Assembly (NCBI RefSeq): GCF_014982745.1
Contig: NZ_JADCKA010000009.1
Coordinates: 1 to 64,000 of the forward strand
Reading direction: 5' to 3'
DNA from: Gallibacter intestinalis
GTDB taxonomy: Bacteria > Bacillota > Clostridia > Peptostreptococcales > Anaerovoracaceae
DNA length: 64,000 nucleotides
Below are positions 16,897-24,749 of this stretch, piece after piece. A program made the translations under genes and the position numbers. Numbering within the stretch: the first letter of the stretch is position 1; the number at the start of each line of letters is the position of its first letter. Under the pieces are notes generated by a model. The model saw only the letters and a program-made list of their open reading frames with translations. It ran no database searches and was not told the DNA's origin.

Positions 16897-17649
16897 ATGA
16901 AACTTATTTCATGGAATGTAAACGGCCTTAGGGCTTGTATAAAGAAAGGATTTATGGACTTCCTTGCATCCGCAGACGCTGATATACTCTGCTTACAAGA
17001 AACTAAGATGCAGGAAGGACAGGAGATCATCGAAACACCTGGTTACCATCAGTTCTGGTGCAGTGCCGAAAAGAAAGGGTACTCCGGTACTCTCACCTTA
17101 ACAAAGGAAAAACCTCTGTCCGTTTCCTATGGTATCGGCATTGATATACATGATCACGAAGGCAGAGCTGTCACCGCTGAATTCAACGATTTTTATCTCG
17201 TTAATTTTTATGTGCCAAATTCTCAGGATCAGCTTAAAAGACTGGCTTATCGAATGCAATGGGAATATGATGTAAGAGATTATCTGTCACAGTTGCGAAA
17301 AAGCAAGCCGGTTATAGTATGCGGTGATATGAATGTGGCGGCCGAAGAAATTGATCTTAAAAATCCGAAAACCAATAGAAAAAACGCCGGTTTTTCTGAT
17401 GAAGAAAGAGAGAAATTTCGACAACTAAAGGCTTCCGGATTTATAGATACCTTTAGATATTTTTATCCTGATCTGGAAGGTGTATATTCCTGGTGGAGTT
17501 ATCGCTTCAATGCGAGAAAAAACAACGCAGGATGGCGCATAGACTATTTCCTAGCTTCCGAAGAACTGGAAAGTCGATTGTCCGATGCAAAAATTTTAAC
17601 TGATGTTATGGGAAGCGACCACTGTCCGGTGGTACTTGAACTTAAATAA
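16897..17649 (+). CDS. exoA: Exodeoxyribonuclease III / AP endonuclease
   Basis: The 250-residue enzyme belongs to the ExoIII (XthA/ExoA) family. It starts MKLISWNVNGLRACIKKG and has the metal-binding Glu in LCLQETKMQ, GDMNVAAEEIDLKNP, FNARKNNAGWRIDYFL and GSDHCPV. It cuts DNA 5' of abasic sites and degrades 3' ends in base excision repair. I chose the ATG at 16897, preceded by GGAGG; a longer frame starting at 16810 adds 29 unrelated residues. A terminator follows within ten bases. Confidence 0.95.
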   Translation: MKLISWNVNGLRACIKKGFMDFLASADADILCLQETKMQEGQEIIETPGYHQFWCSAEKKGYSGTLTLTKEKPLSVSYGIGIDIHDHEGRAVTAEFNDFYLVNFYVPNSQDQLKRLAYRMQWEYDVRDYLSQLRKSKPVIVCGDMNVAAEEIDLKNPKTNRKNAGFSDEEREKFRQLKASGFIDTFRYFYPDLEGVYSWWSYRFNARKNNAGWRIDYFLASEELESRLSDAKILTDVMGSDHCPVVLELK

Positions 17650-17655
17650 TTGCGA

Positions 17656-17683
17656 AAAGATGCCCTTCATGGCATCTTTTTTT
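17656..17683 (+). terminator. Terminator of exoA
   Basis: AAAGATGCC, a six-base loop and GGCATCTTT are followed by a T run. The stem is perfect and lies seven bases after the exoA stop codon. Confidence 0.85.
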
Positions 17684-17687
17684 GCAC

Positions 17688-17861
17688 ATAAAAACACCGA
17701 CCTTCTTTTGCTTCTTTACGCAACTTCCAGTCGGTGTTATCTCTTCACTTCATTTGACATTTCTGGTGGACTCACTCCCTTTCTTTCTCTCTGTCTTCCG
17801 CTTTTTCTTTTTTCAGGAGTCTTACTCGCTCCCTTCTTTTTCTACTCTTCCTCTGTTCTTG
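17688..17861 (-). ncRNA. Candidate purine-rich small RNA with own promoter and terminator
   Basis: On the minus strand TTGACT (17889-17894), 16 bp and TATAAT (17867-17872) form a strong promoter. About 170 bases later AACACCGAC (17730-17738) and GTCGGTGTT (17693-17701) form a perfect 9-bp terminator stem followed by TTTT. The region between is strikingly rich in G and A, holds about five GGA motifs and several AAGGGAG-like stretches, and has no open frame longer than a few codons. I recognise no known RNA class. It could instead be a short untranslated or leader transcript. Confidence 0.55.
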
Positions 17862-17866
17862 TCTTA

Positions 17867-17894
17867 ATTATAGCATCTCATCTTTCAAAGTCAA
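17867..17894 (-). promoter_or_regulatory. Promoter of the candidate small RNA
   Basis: TTGACT and TATAAT are spaced 16 bp apart on the minus strand. No gene on this strand follows other than the purine-rich region that ends in the hairpin at 17693-17738. Confidence 0.65.
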
Positions 17895-17948
17895 TGGGTT
17901 TTGCAAAAATATTTTAAATTTTTTTACAATTCTGTTTATTGTACATTT

Positions 17949-18215
17949 TCATATTTTATATAACACCCATCGACATTCCGAAACCATATATTTCAGTTCA
18001 TATATCCTTTCTATATTGCCAAAAACACTCTGGCATTTATATATAATACTTTCGATACCTGCAATGCGTTTTCTTTCATGTCCAAATATTTTATTCACCT
18101 GTACTGTAATCTCTTCCTCCGAATCTTCCATTATTTTAAACTTATACGGCATAGGTGTCCCGTCATCATACTCAAACACAGCTATGGTTTTTATCGGTTT
18201 TGATACTATTTTCAC
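17949..18215 (-). CDS. Hypothetical protein coupled to the SOS polymerase
   Basis: The 88-residue protein begins MKIVSKPIKTIAVFEYDDG and looks like a small beta-rich domain. I recognise no family. Its ATG overlaps the polymerase stop codon by four bases, so it is translationally coupled and falls under the same LexA-controlled promoter. Small genes in this position behind Y-family polymerases, such as the Bacillus YolD partners, are thought to assist the polymerase. This one is not recognisably YolD. Confidence 0.6.
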   Translation of the reverse strand: MKIVSKPIKTIAVFEYDDGTPMPYKFKIMEDSEEEITVQVNKIFGHERKRIAGIESIIYKCQSVFGNIERIYELKYMVSECRWVLYKI

Positions 18216-19459
18216 TGCTTGAAGCCTCCCATCATAATATAATCTCCGTCATTAACGCCACCTTGGATTGGTGAAATTTCAGTATTTGCAAATCTGCCTC
18301 TGAATATACTGCCATCTCCGAAAAGTTTCCTAATTTCATCCACCACCTTATCCAGCTTTTCGTTTCTCTCTTTGTTTTTACTGTCAAACATGGATAGTTG
18401 CACCTGATTATGACCATACAAATCTGATAACGATACACTCATGGCCCTCACCGGTTCTCCTTTCCACATTTCATCAATAAGCTGTTTTGCAATTACATAG
18501 ATTTCATCTGTTGTTTCTATGGTGCCTGTTAATTTTATCTGATGACTGTATCCGTTAAGATTGCTGCTTCTTATATGCACCCTTACAAGTCCTGCGACTT
18601 TTCCGTATCTGCGTAGCCTTTCTCCTACCCTTTCGCACAAAGCCAACAACTCTGTATCAATTTCCTCTCTTGTCAAGAGATCGTAGGAATATGTCAGTCC
18701 GTTGCCTAATCCTTTTCGCTGTATTTCTTCGTTTACTGTTACCGGTTCATTATCGACGCCATTGGCATAGTTATGTATTAAAAGCCCATGGCTCTTAAGC
18801 ACCGTCTTAAGCCATACTGGCGACGCCTTTGCAATATCTCCAATGGTATTTATATTGAATTTTTGCAACTTTTTTTCAGTTGCTCTCCCCACCATAAATA
18901 ATTCTCTTGCAGGAAGTGGCCACAGTTTTTTCGGTATCTCGTATTTCCACATGGTGTGAATCAAATCGGGCTTTTTCAATTCTCCTGCCATCTTTGCACA
19001 CAGCTTATTTTCTCCGATACCGATATTAACGGTAAATCCTAATTCCTTTTTTATGCGTTCCTTTATTTCGTAGGCCGCCGCAATGGGATTTCCCATTGCT
19101 TTTTTGCATGCTGTCATATCGCAAAAGCATTCATCGATGCTGTATCTCTGAATCAATGGTGTATATTCATAAAGCATTTCATACATGGCTTCACTGCACG
19201 AAAGATATAAATCATAATCTGGTGCAAACACCTTAAGCTCAGGACATTTTTGTTTTGCTTCAAATAAACTTTCTCCTGTTTTGATGCCGAATTTCTTTGC
19301 CGCAATGGATTTTGCAAGTATTATCCCGTGGCGGTTTTCCGGATTTCCGGAAATCACCGCAGGCATATTTCTTATATCCATACCATATCCTTTTTCTATC
19401 AGATCTGCGGCCGTCCAACTCAAATAGGCACTATTTACATCCACATGAAATACAAGCAT
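18212..19459 (-). CDS. Y-family DNA polymerase (DinB/UmuC type)
   Basis: The 415-residue protein has the Y-family palm with FHVDVNSAYLSW (Asp7) and RYSIDECFCD (Asp109, Glu110), a helix-hairpin-helix thumb with ELFMVGRATEKKL, and a little-finger domain. QVQLSMFD near the C-terminus fits the beta-clamp binding motif. The family performs error-prone synthesis across lesions. I chose the ATG at 19459, which follows GAGAGGTGA; an upstream GTG at 19468 overlaps that site. A perfect LexA box lies in its promoter. It is closer to the UmuC-like clostridial group than to housekeeping PolIV, judging from length and the YSIDE context. Confidence 0.9.
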   Translation of the reverse strand: MLVFHVDVNSAYLSWTAADLIEKGYGMDIRNMPAVISGNPENRHGIILAKSIAAKKFGIKTGESLFEAKQKCPELKVFAPDYDLYLSCSEAMYEMLYEYTPLIQRYSIDECFCDMTACKKAMGNPIAAAYEIKERIKKELGFTVNIGIGENKLCAKMAGELKKPDLIHTMWKYEIPKKLWPLPARELFMVGRATEKKLQKFNINTIGDIAKASPVWLKTVLKSHGLLIHNYANGVDNEPVTVNEEIQRKGLGNGLTYSYDLLTREEIDTELLALCERVGERLRRYGKVAGLVRVHIRSSNLNGYSHQIKLTGTIETTDEIYVIAKQLIDEMWKGEPVRAMSVSLSDLYGHNQVQLSMFDSKNKERNEKLDKVVDEIRKLFGDGSIFRGRFANTEISPIQGGVNDGDYIMMGGFKQ

Positions 19460-19482
19460 TAATGTCACCTCTCTGTGTTTAC

Positions 19483-19511
19483 ATTATATCGAACATATGT
19501 TCGCATTTCAA
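19483..19511 (-). promoter_or_regulatory. SOS promoter with perfect LexA box
   Basis: On the minus strand TTGAAA (19506-19511) and TATAAT (19483-19488) are 17 bp apart. The spacer holds CGAACATATGTTCG (19490-19503), a perfect 14-bp palindrome that matches the Firmicute LexA (DinR) consensus. LexA bound there would block RNA polymerase, so the polymerase and its small partner should be induced by DNA damage. Confidence 0.92.
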
Positions 19512-19516
19512 GGACA

Positions 19517-19563
19517 AAAAAACAGATGCTGTCGCATCTGGTACTTTCTTGGTTGCGGGGACA
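19517..19563. repeat. 47-bp direct repeat, copy 1 (tRNA-fMet 3' end plus terminator)
   Basis: This segment is identical to 19749-19795. In the second copy the same bases are the last part of initiator tRNA-Met and the terminator of its operon. Copy 1 is therefore a detached tRNA 3' end, 185 bp from the intact gene. Such partial copies arise from integration and loss of elements at tRNA 3' ends or from local duplication. Confidence 0.85.
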
Positions 19564-19748
19564 ACTCTTACTCCCTTCGGTCGTCGTTCCTTCGCCGCTC
19601 TTTGATTTCTCTTTTCCTTTTACGGCGGCTACGCTGTCGCATTTTGCATTGCGGCTAACTGAAAAATCACCCTGCAGCTAAAGCTGCGCAAAATCCGCAG
19701 GACTTTTCACCTGCTCGCAGGTTCAAGCACTCTCCCCGAATCTAAAAT

Positions 19749-19772
19749 AAAAAACAGATGCTGTCGCATCTG
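19749..19772 (-). terminator. Terminator of the Asn-Leu-fMet tRNA operon
   Basis: On the minus strand CAGATGC, GACA and GCATCTG form a perfect hairpin followed by six T residues, ten bases after the CCA end of tRNA-fMet. An identical copy lies at 19517-19540. Confidence 0.85.
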
Positions 19773-19795
19773 GTACTTTCTTGGTTGCGGGGACA
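19749..19795. repeat. 47-bp direct repeat, copy 2 (overlaps tRNA-fMet 3' end)
   Basis: This is the second copy of the repeat at 19517-19563. It covers the terminator hairpin and the last 14 bases of tRNA-fMet including CCA. The 185 bp between the copies contains no open frame of note. Confidence 0.85.
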
Positions 19796-19857
19796 GGACT
19801 TGAACCTGCGGCCTCCGGGTTATGAGCCCGACGAGCTACCAACTGCTCCACCCCGCG
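19782..19857 (-). tRNA. Initiator tRNA-fMet (CAT)
   Basis: The 5' end CGCGGGGTGGAGCAG with a mismatched first pair (C1-A72) and the GGG/CCC pairs flanking loop CTCATAA mark this as the initiator tRNA. CCA is encoded. It is the last gene of a three-tRNA leftward operon. Confidence 0.95.
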
Positions 19858-19891
19858 ATATCTATTAAGTTGTGTTGCTAATTTACCTGTT

Positions 19892-19979
19892 TGGTGCCGG
19901 AGACCGGGGTCGAACCGGTACGCCCGAAACGGGCACAGGATTTTAAGTCCTGGGCGTCTGCCAATTCCGCCACTCCGGC
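19892..19979 (-). tRNA. tRNA-Leu (TAA)
   Basis: Class II tRNA with a long variable arm (GTGCCCGTTTCGGGC region), acceptor GCCGGAG/CTCCGGC, encoded CCA and anticodon loop CTTAAAA giving TAA. Confidence 0.95.
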
Positions 19980-19992
19980 GTAAACAGAAAAT

Positions 19993-20067
19993 TGGCTCCA
20001 AGGGTGGGGCTCGAACCCACAGCCTACCGGTTAACAGCCGGTTGCTCCACCATTGAGCTACCTTGGA
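19993..20067 (-). tRNA. tRNA-Asn (GTT)
   Basis: Cloverleaf with acceptor TCCAAGG/CCTTGGA, encoded GCCA end and anticodon loop CTGTTAA giving GTT. It is the first gene of the operon. Confidence 0.95.
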
Positions 20068-20097
20068 ACGCCATGTTACTCATCAGCAACATAGTTA

Positions 20098-20126
20098 AGT
20101 ATAAGTTATCTGTTATCGAATGTCAA
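20098..20126 (-). promoter_or_regulatory. Promoter of the Asn-Leu-fMet tRNA operon
   Basis: A perfect TTGACA (20121-20126), 17 bp and TATACT (20098-20103) lie 30 bases upstream of tRNA-Asn on the minus strand. Confidence 0.85.
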
Positions 20127-20137
20127 GAGAAAATTGA

Positions 20138-21252
20138 CTAATCTTTGATTCCCTTTATTCTGATGCCGGATTTCAACAGTATAATCCAAGCGAGCAATGC
20201 CAATATGGCTCCTCCGGCTAGGATTATACCCAGTCCCAATATAAAGCTGCTCCAGCCTGCCGCTCCCAAAAGCATACCAAAACTACCTAATGCAGTATGT
20301 GTAAAATTTATAAGAGCCGATGCAGACCCCGTATCCCTTTCCTGCTGATTTAAAAGTATCGCAGTGCTGAAGGGACGCACGGCACTTTCCATTACGGTAA
20401 ACGGTATAAAGCATAAAAGGAAAATTATCGGTGCAACGCTTCCGAAGAAAACAAGCATAAATCCACAGACTATGGAAATAATAACCGCCGCATTCATAAA
20501 GGAAATGCCACCGATACGCTTTGTAACCTTAAGATATAATAACGGGCCGAGTATTGATGCCGCTGAATTTATCGCAAAATAATAGCTATATGTGGTTTCC
20601 GATAAAGCGAAAAAGTCAATATAAATATATGAACATACGGAAATATATGCCATATACGGAGCTGACAGCACTCCCACGGAAAGCAAGAACAATGAAAATC
20701 CCGGATTCTTGCCAACTTTAATCAGACCTCCTAGACTTTTCAGCACCGAAATTGATTCCCTTTCCTCCGAAGGTAGAGTTTCCTGCAAAAATGCTACCGC
20801 CACAAGGCAAAGCAGTGCTATTATCGCCAGCAGCCAGAAAGTTGCTCTCCAGCCGGACAAAGTTACTATCCATGCTCCCGCCACTGGAGCAACCATAGGT
20901 GCAATAACAGCCATGGCCTGCACCACAGCCAGTACCACATCTCTTGTTTGTCTTTCAAAGCAATCTTTGATTAGCGCAGTAGATACAGCCACCATGCAGC
21001 CTGCTCCAAGTGCCTGTATTATACGACTTCCTATAAGAAAACCAACGCTAGGTGCCAAAGCGCATGCACCACTGAAAATCATATAAATGCAAGTGCCTGC
21101 TATAAGCATCGGCTTTCTTCCGTATTTATCACTGAGAGGCCCAAAAAGCAATATGCCTACAGCCATAAAGAAAAAGAACCCCACCAAAGTAATATTACCG
21201 CTATTAATGCAATAAGCCCTGTTTTCTTTAAATACTTCTGCTGTACTTCCAT
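20138..21252 (-). pseudogene. Bcr/CflA-type MFS drug transporter with an N-terminal deletion and frameshift
   Basis: An open frame from a GTG at 21187 encodes 349 residues that match the Bcr/CflA drug:H+ antiporters from the end of TM1 onward (GPLSDKYGRKPMLIAG, then about ten more membrane segments). The expected start is upstream: an ATG at 21252 with AAAGGA begins MEVQQKYLKKTGLIALIAV, a typical TM1 start for this family, but in a different frame that stops at 21157. The two pieces join near 21190 with roughly 35 residues missing (end of TM1 and the first loop). I infer an internal deletion that also shifted the frame. A shortened protein from the GTG is possible but would lack TM1. Confidence 0.7.
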
Positions 21253-21267
21253 GTGGTCCTTTCTTTT

Positions 21268-22311
21268 TTATTTTTCATCATCACTGTTCGACTCTGGATT
21301 CTCTGATCGTTCTTGCGCATCTGCTCTCAGATTTTCCTCTATGATGCTCTTTTTCTTTTCGTATTTTTCCGCAAGCTCATCCTGTCCGCGACCTTTGTAT
21401 ATCCTTATCAGTCCTTCCATGGAACCCATATCCGCGGCATTCAGCTGCAGTGTTCTCTTATATTCTCTCTCCGCAGCATCCATGTTACCCACTTCTTCAT
21501 AAGCAACTCCCAGATAGAAGTGGAGAGGCCACCAGGTTTCATATCCGCTAGCAGCAAAGCCCGACAATATGCCTATGCCCTCTGCATATCTGCCGCTTAT
21601 AACAGCATTACATCCAGCTTCAATTCTTCGTGGCTCCGCTATCTCGCGAAGTCTCTGGGCCGCCTCTTGAGCCGCCTGATGGTCTTTTGCTATTGGCAGA
21701 AACTTTTCCCATGCCAAGCCGGCTTTTTCATAAAGTCCCATATTAAGATATGCATAACCTAAAAAGAAATATGGCTGGTCAAAGTCCGGATAATCTTCTG
21801 TGAGCTTTTCGAAGGCTTCTGTGGATTCAGCCTTGCACATTCCGATAAAAATCTCATCATCGGATGAGTTGTACATTTCGCGACATACCCTCGCGTAATT
21901 ATACATAGCTTCCATCATATCTGGCTCAAGAAACAAGGCCGCCCTAAAATGAATACATGCTTCCTGCATATTACCCGCTTCAACAGCTTTTACGCCTGTC
22001 ATTAAAACATCCTGCGGCAATCTTTCATTAAAAAATCTACCCATGAATTTCTTGTAGGCATTGGCATATTTAAAGTTTGGATCACAGCCTACAACTCTTA
22101 CCATATTGCCAGCAATCTCTGTAGCCGATACTCCGCTTCCTCCCGAAAACCTTTTTAAGTCTCTTGGGTCAATGGGCACACGAACACCCCTTGCCACGTC
22201 TTCAATATTGAGCCTTTTCATGAATTCATCTGAAAACTCCACGAAAAGGTATCCTTTTATGTATTCTGCAAGGTATTTTGCAAGACGATCCTTTTCAAAA
22301 GTATAACTCAT
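21268..22311 (-). CDS. Tetratricopeptide-repeat protein
   Basis: The 347-residue protein has a unique N-terminal region of about 100 residues and then several TPR-like helical pairs, for example around GNMQEACIHFRAALFLEPD, GLYEKAGLAWEKFLPIAKD and GNMDAAEREYKRTLQLNAAD. The end is acidic and charged. TPRs mediate protein-protein contacts; no enzymatic motif is visible and there is no signal peptide. It starts one base after the radical SAM gene, so the two are one operon, and the broken MFS gene follows. Confidence 0.75.
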   Translation of the reverse strand: MSYTFEKDRLAKYLAEYIKGYLFVEFSDEFMKRLNIEDVARGVRVPIDPRDLKRFSGGSGVSATEIAGNMVRVVGCDPNFKYANAYKKFMGRFFNERLPQDVLMTGVKAVEAGNMQEACIHFRAALFLEPDMMEAMYNYARVCREMYNSSDDEIFIGMCKAESTEAFEKLTEDYPDFDQPYFFLGYAYLNMGLYEKAGLAWEKFLPIAKDHQAAQEAAQRLREIAEPRRIEAGCNAVISGRYAEGIGILSGFAASGYETWWPLHFYLGVAYEEVGNMDAAEREYKRTLQLNAADMGSMEGLIRIYKGRGQDELAEKYEKKKSIIEENLRADAQERSENPESNSDDEK

Positions 22312-23823
22312 TTAAATTTCCCATCCTTTTTTATCAAATCTCTTTACCGCCTCAGGATTCATGCGCTCTGTAAGGTCATTATAAAGAGCTTCTTTTATAT
22401 TTTCTCCGCAATCGGTTTCTTCCTTCGCAAAACGAGCCAGTATTCTGTAATTATCCTCTTTTTTATGACTGCTCCTTTGATAGCCTTCTCTAAAATAAAA
22501 CTCTGCAAAACAATCATAAAAGTCAAAGGCGGTTTTAAATGATGCAATTACAGCAGCTAGCCCTCGATTAAATCCACCCTTATTATAAAAATCATCAAGA
22601 ACATGTTCGATGCGTTTAAGCCTTACCATATCATCAGGGCCCATAAAATCATTTTTTATAACCTGATACGGCGCTTTACCATCAAAGACATATCCGTATT
22701 TATCCGCTTCTGCTCTTATAACAGTACCTTTAAGCAATTTTAAAAATCCCAGCTGCAGTTCATCTGCTCCAAGCCCGTAAACCTCATTAAATGATTTCTT
22801 AAAGCTTTCCATATCCTCATATGGAAGCCCTGCAATAAGATCAACATGCACAGGGCAATTTGCTGCCGCCACAAGCTTTGATGTATTGTCCAAAACTTTA
22901 TCGATATTTGCACTTCTGCCCACCGCTTCAAGGGTTTTAGGATTTGTCGATTGTATGCCTACCTCAAATCTAAATAGATTTTTTCTGGCTCCAGCTATAA
23001 GCTTCATCAACTTTTCCGTCAATATTTCTGCACAGATTTCAAAATGAAAATTTGTAGTCCCGTTGTCATTTTCCATTATAAAGCTCAGTATTTCTTCGCT
23101 TCTTTCCGCCGACCAATTAAAAGTTCTGTCAAGAAATTTAACCTGTCTTGGCTCTGCATCTATTATCTTGGAAAGCTCTTTTTTTACTCGTTCCATAGGA
23201 AAAGCCCTGATTTTTTTATCAATGGATGACATGCAGTAACTGCAGTTATAAGGACATCCTCTAGCCGTTTCGTAATATAAGATTTTCAAATCATCAGCTT
23301 TATTAAGAGCATTAGGAACATCCTCTGGTGCAACGCATCCGCCATCGATTATGCGACATCCGATATTATCATTTGTCGCTTCATTTTTAACGGCTTTGTC
23401 ATTTTTAGCCGCCAGCGCTTCAAGGAAATCCGGCAGCACCTTTTCTCCTTCTCCCCTGATTACAACATCTACAAACGGCTTTGCCTTTAAAAGTTCTTCC
23501 GCATCATAGCTTACTTCAGGACCTCCTAAAACTATAACCATTTTCGGAAATGCTTTTTTTAGGTTTTCGCATACATGCAAAGTCTTTTCTATATTCCATA
23601 TATAACAAGCAAAACATACCGCGTCGTATCCCGCCGCGGCTATTTCGTTATATATATAATCATCGCTGTTGTTGATGGTAAATTCGGCTCTTTCAATTTT
23701 AAAGCCTTTTTTACCTTTGCTGTCGAGCTCAGCAGCTCTTTTTTCGGCAGCTGCACTAAGATATGCCACCGCCGGTGATGAATGTATGAACTTTGAATTT
23801 AAAGTTCCCACAAGCACTTTCAT
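22312..23823 (-). CDS. B12-binding-domain radical SAM protein
   Basis: The 503-residue protein starts with a cobalamin-binding-like Rossmann domain (VIVLGGPEVSYDAEELL, VIRGEGEKVLPDF). A radical SAM core follows with the Fe-S motif CPYNCSYC after YYETARG. A C-terminal region resembles the DUF4080 extension. Members with this domain order are annotated as B12-binding radical SAM enzymes, usually methyltransferases, with unknown substrates. It lies between a second radical SAM gene and the TPR gene and is probably cotranscribed with them. Confidence 0.85.
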   Translation of the reverse strand: MKVLVGTLNSKFIHSSPAVAYLSAAAEKRAAELDSKGKKGFKIERAEFTINNSDDYIYNEIAAAGYDAVCFACYIWNIEKTLHVCENLKKAFPKMVIVLGGPEVSYDAEELLKAKPFVDVVIRGEGEKVLPDFLEALAAKNDKAVKNEATNDNIGCRIIDGGCVAPEDVPNALNKADDLKILYYETARGCPYNCSYCMSSIDKKIRAFPMERVKKELSKIIDAEPRQVKFLDRTFNWSAERSEEILSFIMENDNGTTNFHFEICAEILTEKLMKLIAGARKNLFRFEVGIQSTNPKTLEAVGRSANIDKVLDNTSKLVAAANCPVHVDLIAGLPYEDMESFKKSFNEVYGLGADELQLGFLKLLKGTVIRAEADKYGYVFDGKAPYQVIKNDFMGPDDMVRLKRIEHVLDDFYNKGGFNRGLAAVIASFKTAFDFYDCFAEFYFREGYQRSSHKKEDNYRILARFAKEETDCGENIKEALYNDLTERMNPEAVKRFDKKGWEI

Positions 23824-23840
23824 TTTATTTAAACCTTCTC

Positions 23841-24719
23841 CTACAGGGCTCTGAATCTCTCCGCCTTGAGCAGACTGCTGTCCGCCAACGCATTTTTAAG
23901 CTGTCTTATAAATCTGTCTTTATCCCTCGGCAGATCTCCGCGCAGCACCACATAATTTGATGCGTGATTACTTCTGAATACACACGGCTTAGAAGGATCC
24001 ACATTTACATTTTCCATAAGGAGCAGTGTTTCTTCCACCACCTCATGGGCAGTGAGAAGCTGTATCTTTCCTTCCTGAACATCCTTATACATCGGTGCCG
24101 ACGGCTCTAGCAAAAGAGTCAACAGTCCCACATAAGACGCTCCCATTTCGCTTATCATAGTTCCTGTTTCGATGGCATGTTCTCTCCAGTTGGCCTTGCC
24201 TCCAAGTCCTGATATAAATGTAACCGAAGCCTTTATACCTGCAGCTTCTGTTTTCTTAACCGCCTCGATAATCTCAGCCCTGGTAGCTCCTTTGTTTATA
24301 TCCTTTAAGACTTTATCCGAACCGGATTCCGCACCTATATAGATAAATTCAAGGCCAGCATCTCGCAGGGCTTCCAGTTCTTTAGGAGTCTTTGCCAAAA
24401 TGTCCTTCGGTGCTCCATAAAGATTTATCCTTTCCACTTCTGGTAAAATTTCATGGATTTTTTCCATGATAAAAAGAAGCTTATCCGTAGCTAGGCACAA
24501 AGCGTCCCCATCACATAAGAATACTCTCCTTATGTAAGGATAATACTGCCTTGCCATATGCAAATCTTCGATAACCTCATCTATATCCCTGATTCGAAAT
24601 GGTTTATCCCTATACATGCTACAAAAGGCGCACCCATTATGAGTGCAGCCCATTGTAACTTGCAGGAGATAGCTTCTGGCCTCGCTTGGAGGTCTATATA
24701 TGTCTCCTTCATATCTCAT
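23841..24719 (-). CDS. Radical SAM protein with CX4CX2C motif
   Basis: The 292-residue protein has the radical SAM barrel with the cluster motif MGCTHNGCAFCSMY. Its spacing is CX4CX2C rather than the usual CX3CX2C, a variant common in this uncharacterised Elp3/MiaB-like clostridial family. YIGAESGSDKVLKDINKGAT and GIKASVTFISGLGG are the SAM-contacting strands. The substrate is unknown. It follows argS by 30 bases and precedes the B12-radical SAM gene by 17, forming an apparent operon. Confidence 0.82.
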   Translation of the reverse strand: MRYEGDIYRPPSEARSYLLQVTMGCTHNGCAFCSMYRDKPFRIRDIDEVIEDLHMARQYYPYIRRVFLCDGDALCLATDKLLFIMEKIHEILPEVERINLYGAPKDILAKTPKELEALRDAGLEFIYIGAESGSDKVLKDINKGATRAEIIEAVKKTEAAGIKASVTFISGLGGKANWREHAIETGTMISEMGASYVGLLTLLLEPSAPMYKDVQEGKIQLLTAHEVVEETLLLMENVNVDPSKPCVFRSNHASNYVVLRGDLPRDKDRFIRQLKNALADSSLLKAERFRAL

Positions 24720-24749
24720 TTGTTTTCTCCAGTTTACATTGCAATTAAA

